Source: Leucaena leucocephala (lineage: Eukaryota; Streptophyta; Magnoliopsida; Fabales; Fabaceae). Taken from it: a stretch of 64,000 bases of DNA. Positions 62,501 through 64,000 of the stretch are shown piece after piece; position 1 is the stretch's first letter, and each line of letters begins with the position of its first letter. Position numbers and translations under genes: made by a program. The stretch covers positions 21,043,068 to 21,107,067 of the forward strand of contig CM073538.1 of the NCBI GenBank assembly GCA_037074615.1, in the 5' to 3' direction. The notes under the pieces were generated by a model. The model searched no databases. It worked only from the letters and a program-made list of their open reading frames with translations, and was not told the origin of the DNA.

Positions 62501-64000
62501 TTCAACACATCATTTTGTGTTTGATAATCAAGCTATTAATGTTCTCTGATGGAATACTGAATTGCCTCCATGAATCATGGAACTAATCATTCAATCCAAG
62601 AAGATCATCACGCTGATGTCTTCTAGCTTGTTTAGCCAGAAAATAGCAAGAAGAAATACTAACTACTGACTTAGGTTTTGTTTTTCAACCTTCCACAGGA
62701 GCAGGATATTAAGTTCATGTGCAGAAGGAAAGGTGGGAGTAAACGAAGAAATTTCACCCACGCTGACTGGTGCCACACTGTTTCATCGCGACCTGATGTG
62801 ATCTCGATGTCATTTATACCAATTACATCTTTACTTAGTGGAGTTAATGGAAGTGGATTTTTAACTCATGCCATAAACCTCTATCTCCGCTGTAAGCACA
62901 ATGTTAATCATTTACCTATTTACTTTTGGCTTTAAAGCATATCAAATGATTTTTTATACATATCATTAGGTTAGAAACTCATAACCTTTGGGTATTATTA
63001 TTATACAAGCAATCAAATCAACTTTTGTTGAACAAATTGCTGCCACCAAGATGACTGCTGCCATTATATTTTGCTGTCATGGTTGTAGCAACTAGCAACG
63101 TCAGTTTCATTGTGGCTAACCTGAAGCAATGACCTATCTCTGAAATGGAGAAGAATCCTCAGATTTACCACCATACAGATAAATATATATTTTGTTAAGA
63201 ATCCTCAGATCATTTGATTATGATTAGAATACATGGAAACCTGTAATTGTTCTGTTCATGATAACATCTCTTACTTTTTTCTTGTACTTACCTTAAATGC
63301 TTGAAAATATCATGTGTTCCTTGTGCATGTTTACAAGTTATTAGTATGGAACTGGTGGCATAGTGGAAACCTGCCAACTGTTGGAGGTTAAAATTAATTA
63401 ATATTTAAATTTTTGCTTATTTAACTTTGTGAAAACTCATTAGGGATGATCATAAGGAAGTTACAGATCTAACAATGTTTTCATTGTTAATGAAGACGTA
63501 TGACTTCGTTTGAAGTCAATTTCATATATAAAGCGATTCTTAATCTTGAATAAAAAACTTATAAACCTCTCTTCTGGTAAAAAGAGCCATCATCCATTGG
63601 AACTTCGAACTGCAGATAAACCCCCGATAGAAGAACTGCATCAATTTTTGGAGTTCCAGCTTCCACGACAATGGGCTCCAATTTTTGGTGAGCTTGCCCT
63701 TGGTCCTGATAGAAAGCCACAAAGTATGGCATCTTTGCAATTCAGTTTCATGGGTCCTAAGCTCCATGTAAACACAACACCGGTAATGCTCCTCGATCTA
63801 TGTGAACCCTTTTTTAAAAAAATTGAGCTCCTGTTACTTTTGGTTCTTTGACTTGTATATCGCTTCTTTAGTTCTTTTTTGCATATTTAGCTGCCAGATT
63901 TTCTTTTTTCTTTTTTGCATATTCAGAACGTATGAAGCTATTTAGTTCTTTCTTTCTAATATCATGAGTAGATTTGTCCTGTGGTGAGACAAGGATGATG
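59525..64000 (+). CDS. MACPF domain protein, CAD1/NSL1 family (partial, cut by the right edge)
   Basis: Six exons are visible: 59525-59788, 60054-60292, 61146-61347, 62077-62136, 62699-62891 and 63616-63782. The large last exon, expected to begin with the conserved VDVG, lies beyond the window, so the coding part seen ends at 63782. The start MSAKAFDPRKFAEDSIKSIG matches the family's usual opening (an 'AIxSIGxGYDL' helix). The signature FGTHVIVGVKVGG is in exon 3. Exon 5 has RRKGGSKRRNFTHADWC and SRPDVISMSFIPITSLL. Exon 6 has KPPIEELHQFLEFQLPRQWAP. It looks closer to typical family members (Arabidopsis At4g24290, from memory) than its minus-strand neighbour and keeps exon 4. Family members limit cell death and immune responses; the role here is inferred. 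Confidence 0.92.
62116..62425 (+). repeat. small tandem duplications copying the end of exon 4 and its donor site
   Basis: The exon 4 end and donor (cctactactcttatgaggta, from 62120) is copied 91 bases downstream at 62211-62230 inside the intron. A second pair, 'gcatgctgatagataata' followed by 'ctctraagctttg', occurs near 62260-62300 and 62384-62425. 'ttcctactgtaattg' also occurs twice. The intron therefore has a second complete GTAAAC donor preceded by exon-like sequence. Confidence 0.85.

Noticed and set aside
1..64000. tRNA, rRNA, CRISPR, organellar insertions or bacterial-type operons
   Set aside because: I saw no cloverleaf, rRNA-like, spaced-repeat or organelle-like sequence. The window is ordinary plant nuclear DNA in this respect.

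Overview
The window is nuclear DNA from a flowering plant, most likely a eudicot. The evidence is many short exons joined by AT-rich GT-AG introns, plant-type transposon relics, and plant-only architectures: a phosphatidylinositol-phosphate kinase with MORN repeats, a chloroplast-targeted LepA GTPase, and CAD1/NSL1-type MACPF proteins. I cannot name the species. Gene models were assembled by eye from reading frames, splice sites and family conservation. All models sum to whole codons except the one cut by the right edge.

Layout. 1-9.7 kb is gene-poor and AT-rich. It holds a possible first exon of a minus-strand gene (773-851), a 620-bp non-autonomous hAT element with a perfect 8-bp target duplication (1745-2364), and a 1.4-kb fold-back element whose arms are built from a 21-bp tandem repeat (about 6600-8016). 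A zinc-binding alcohol dehydrogenase-like gene (+, 9785-13824) faces a DDT/WHIM-domain chromatin gene (-, 15791-20391, 5' UTR exon near 21394-21540). Behind the DDT promoter lie a 157-bp promoter duplication and a cluster of 250-bp repeats (21.6-22.9 kb). AT-rich DNA with a Tourist-like MITE (24552-25136) follows. Next come three plus-strand genes: an oxysterol-binding-protein-related protein with a PH domain (25730-30667), PIP5K (33865-37660) and chloroplast LepA/EF4 (40698-47299). The last 15 kb is a MACPF region: a complete minus-strand gene (53094-56741), a divergent plus-strand paralogue cut by the window end (59525-64000), a frameshifted 3'-exon pseudocopy (49768-50428), a shorter relic (52207-52311), and a non-MACPF segment duplicated along with them.

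How the genes relate. They do not form a pathway. Two act on membrane lipids (ORP lipid transfer, PIP5K making PtdIns(4,5)P2), one on plastid translation, one on chromatin with ISWI-type remodellers, one is an oxidoreductase that may be mitochondrial, and the MACPF genes belong to a family linked to control of cell death and immunity. From memory, the Arabidopsis counterparts of the DDT gene and cpLEPA are near neighbours on chromosome 5, which suggests partly conserved microsynteny.

The most unusual items are the 21-mer fold-back element, the MACPF duplication history with relics of different age, two RTE LINE 3' ends inserted in one MACPF intron, and the tandemly duplicated GGGCCCA-bearing promoter segment of the DDT gene.
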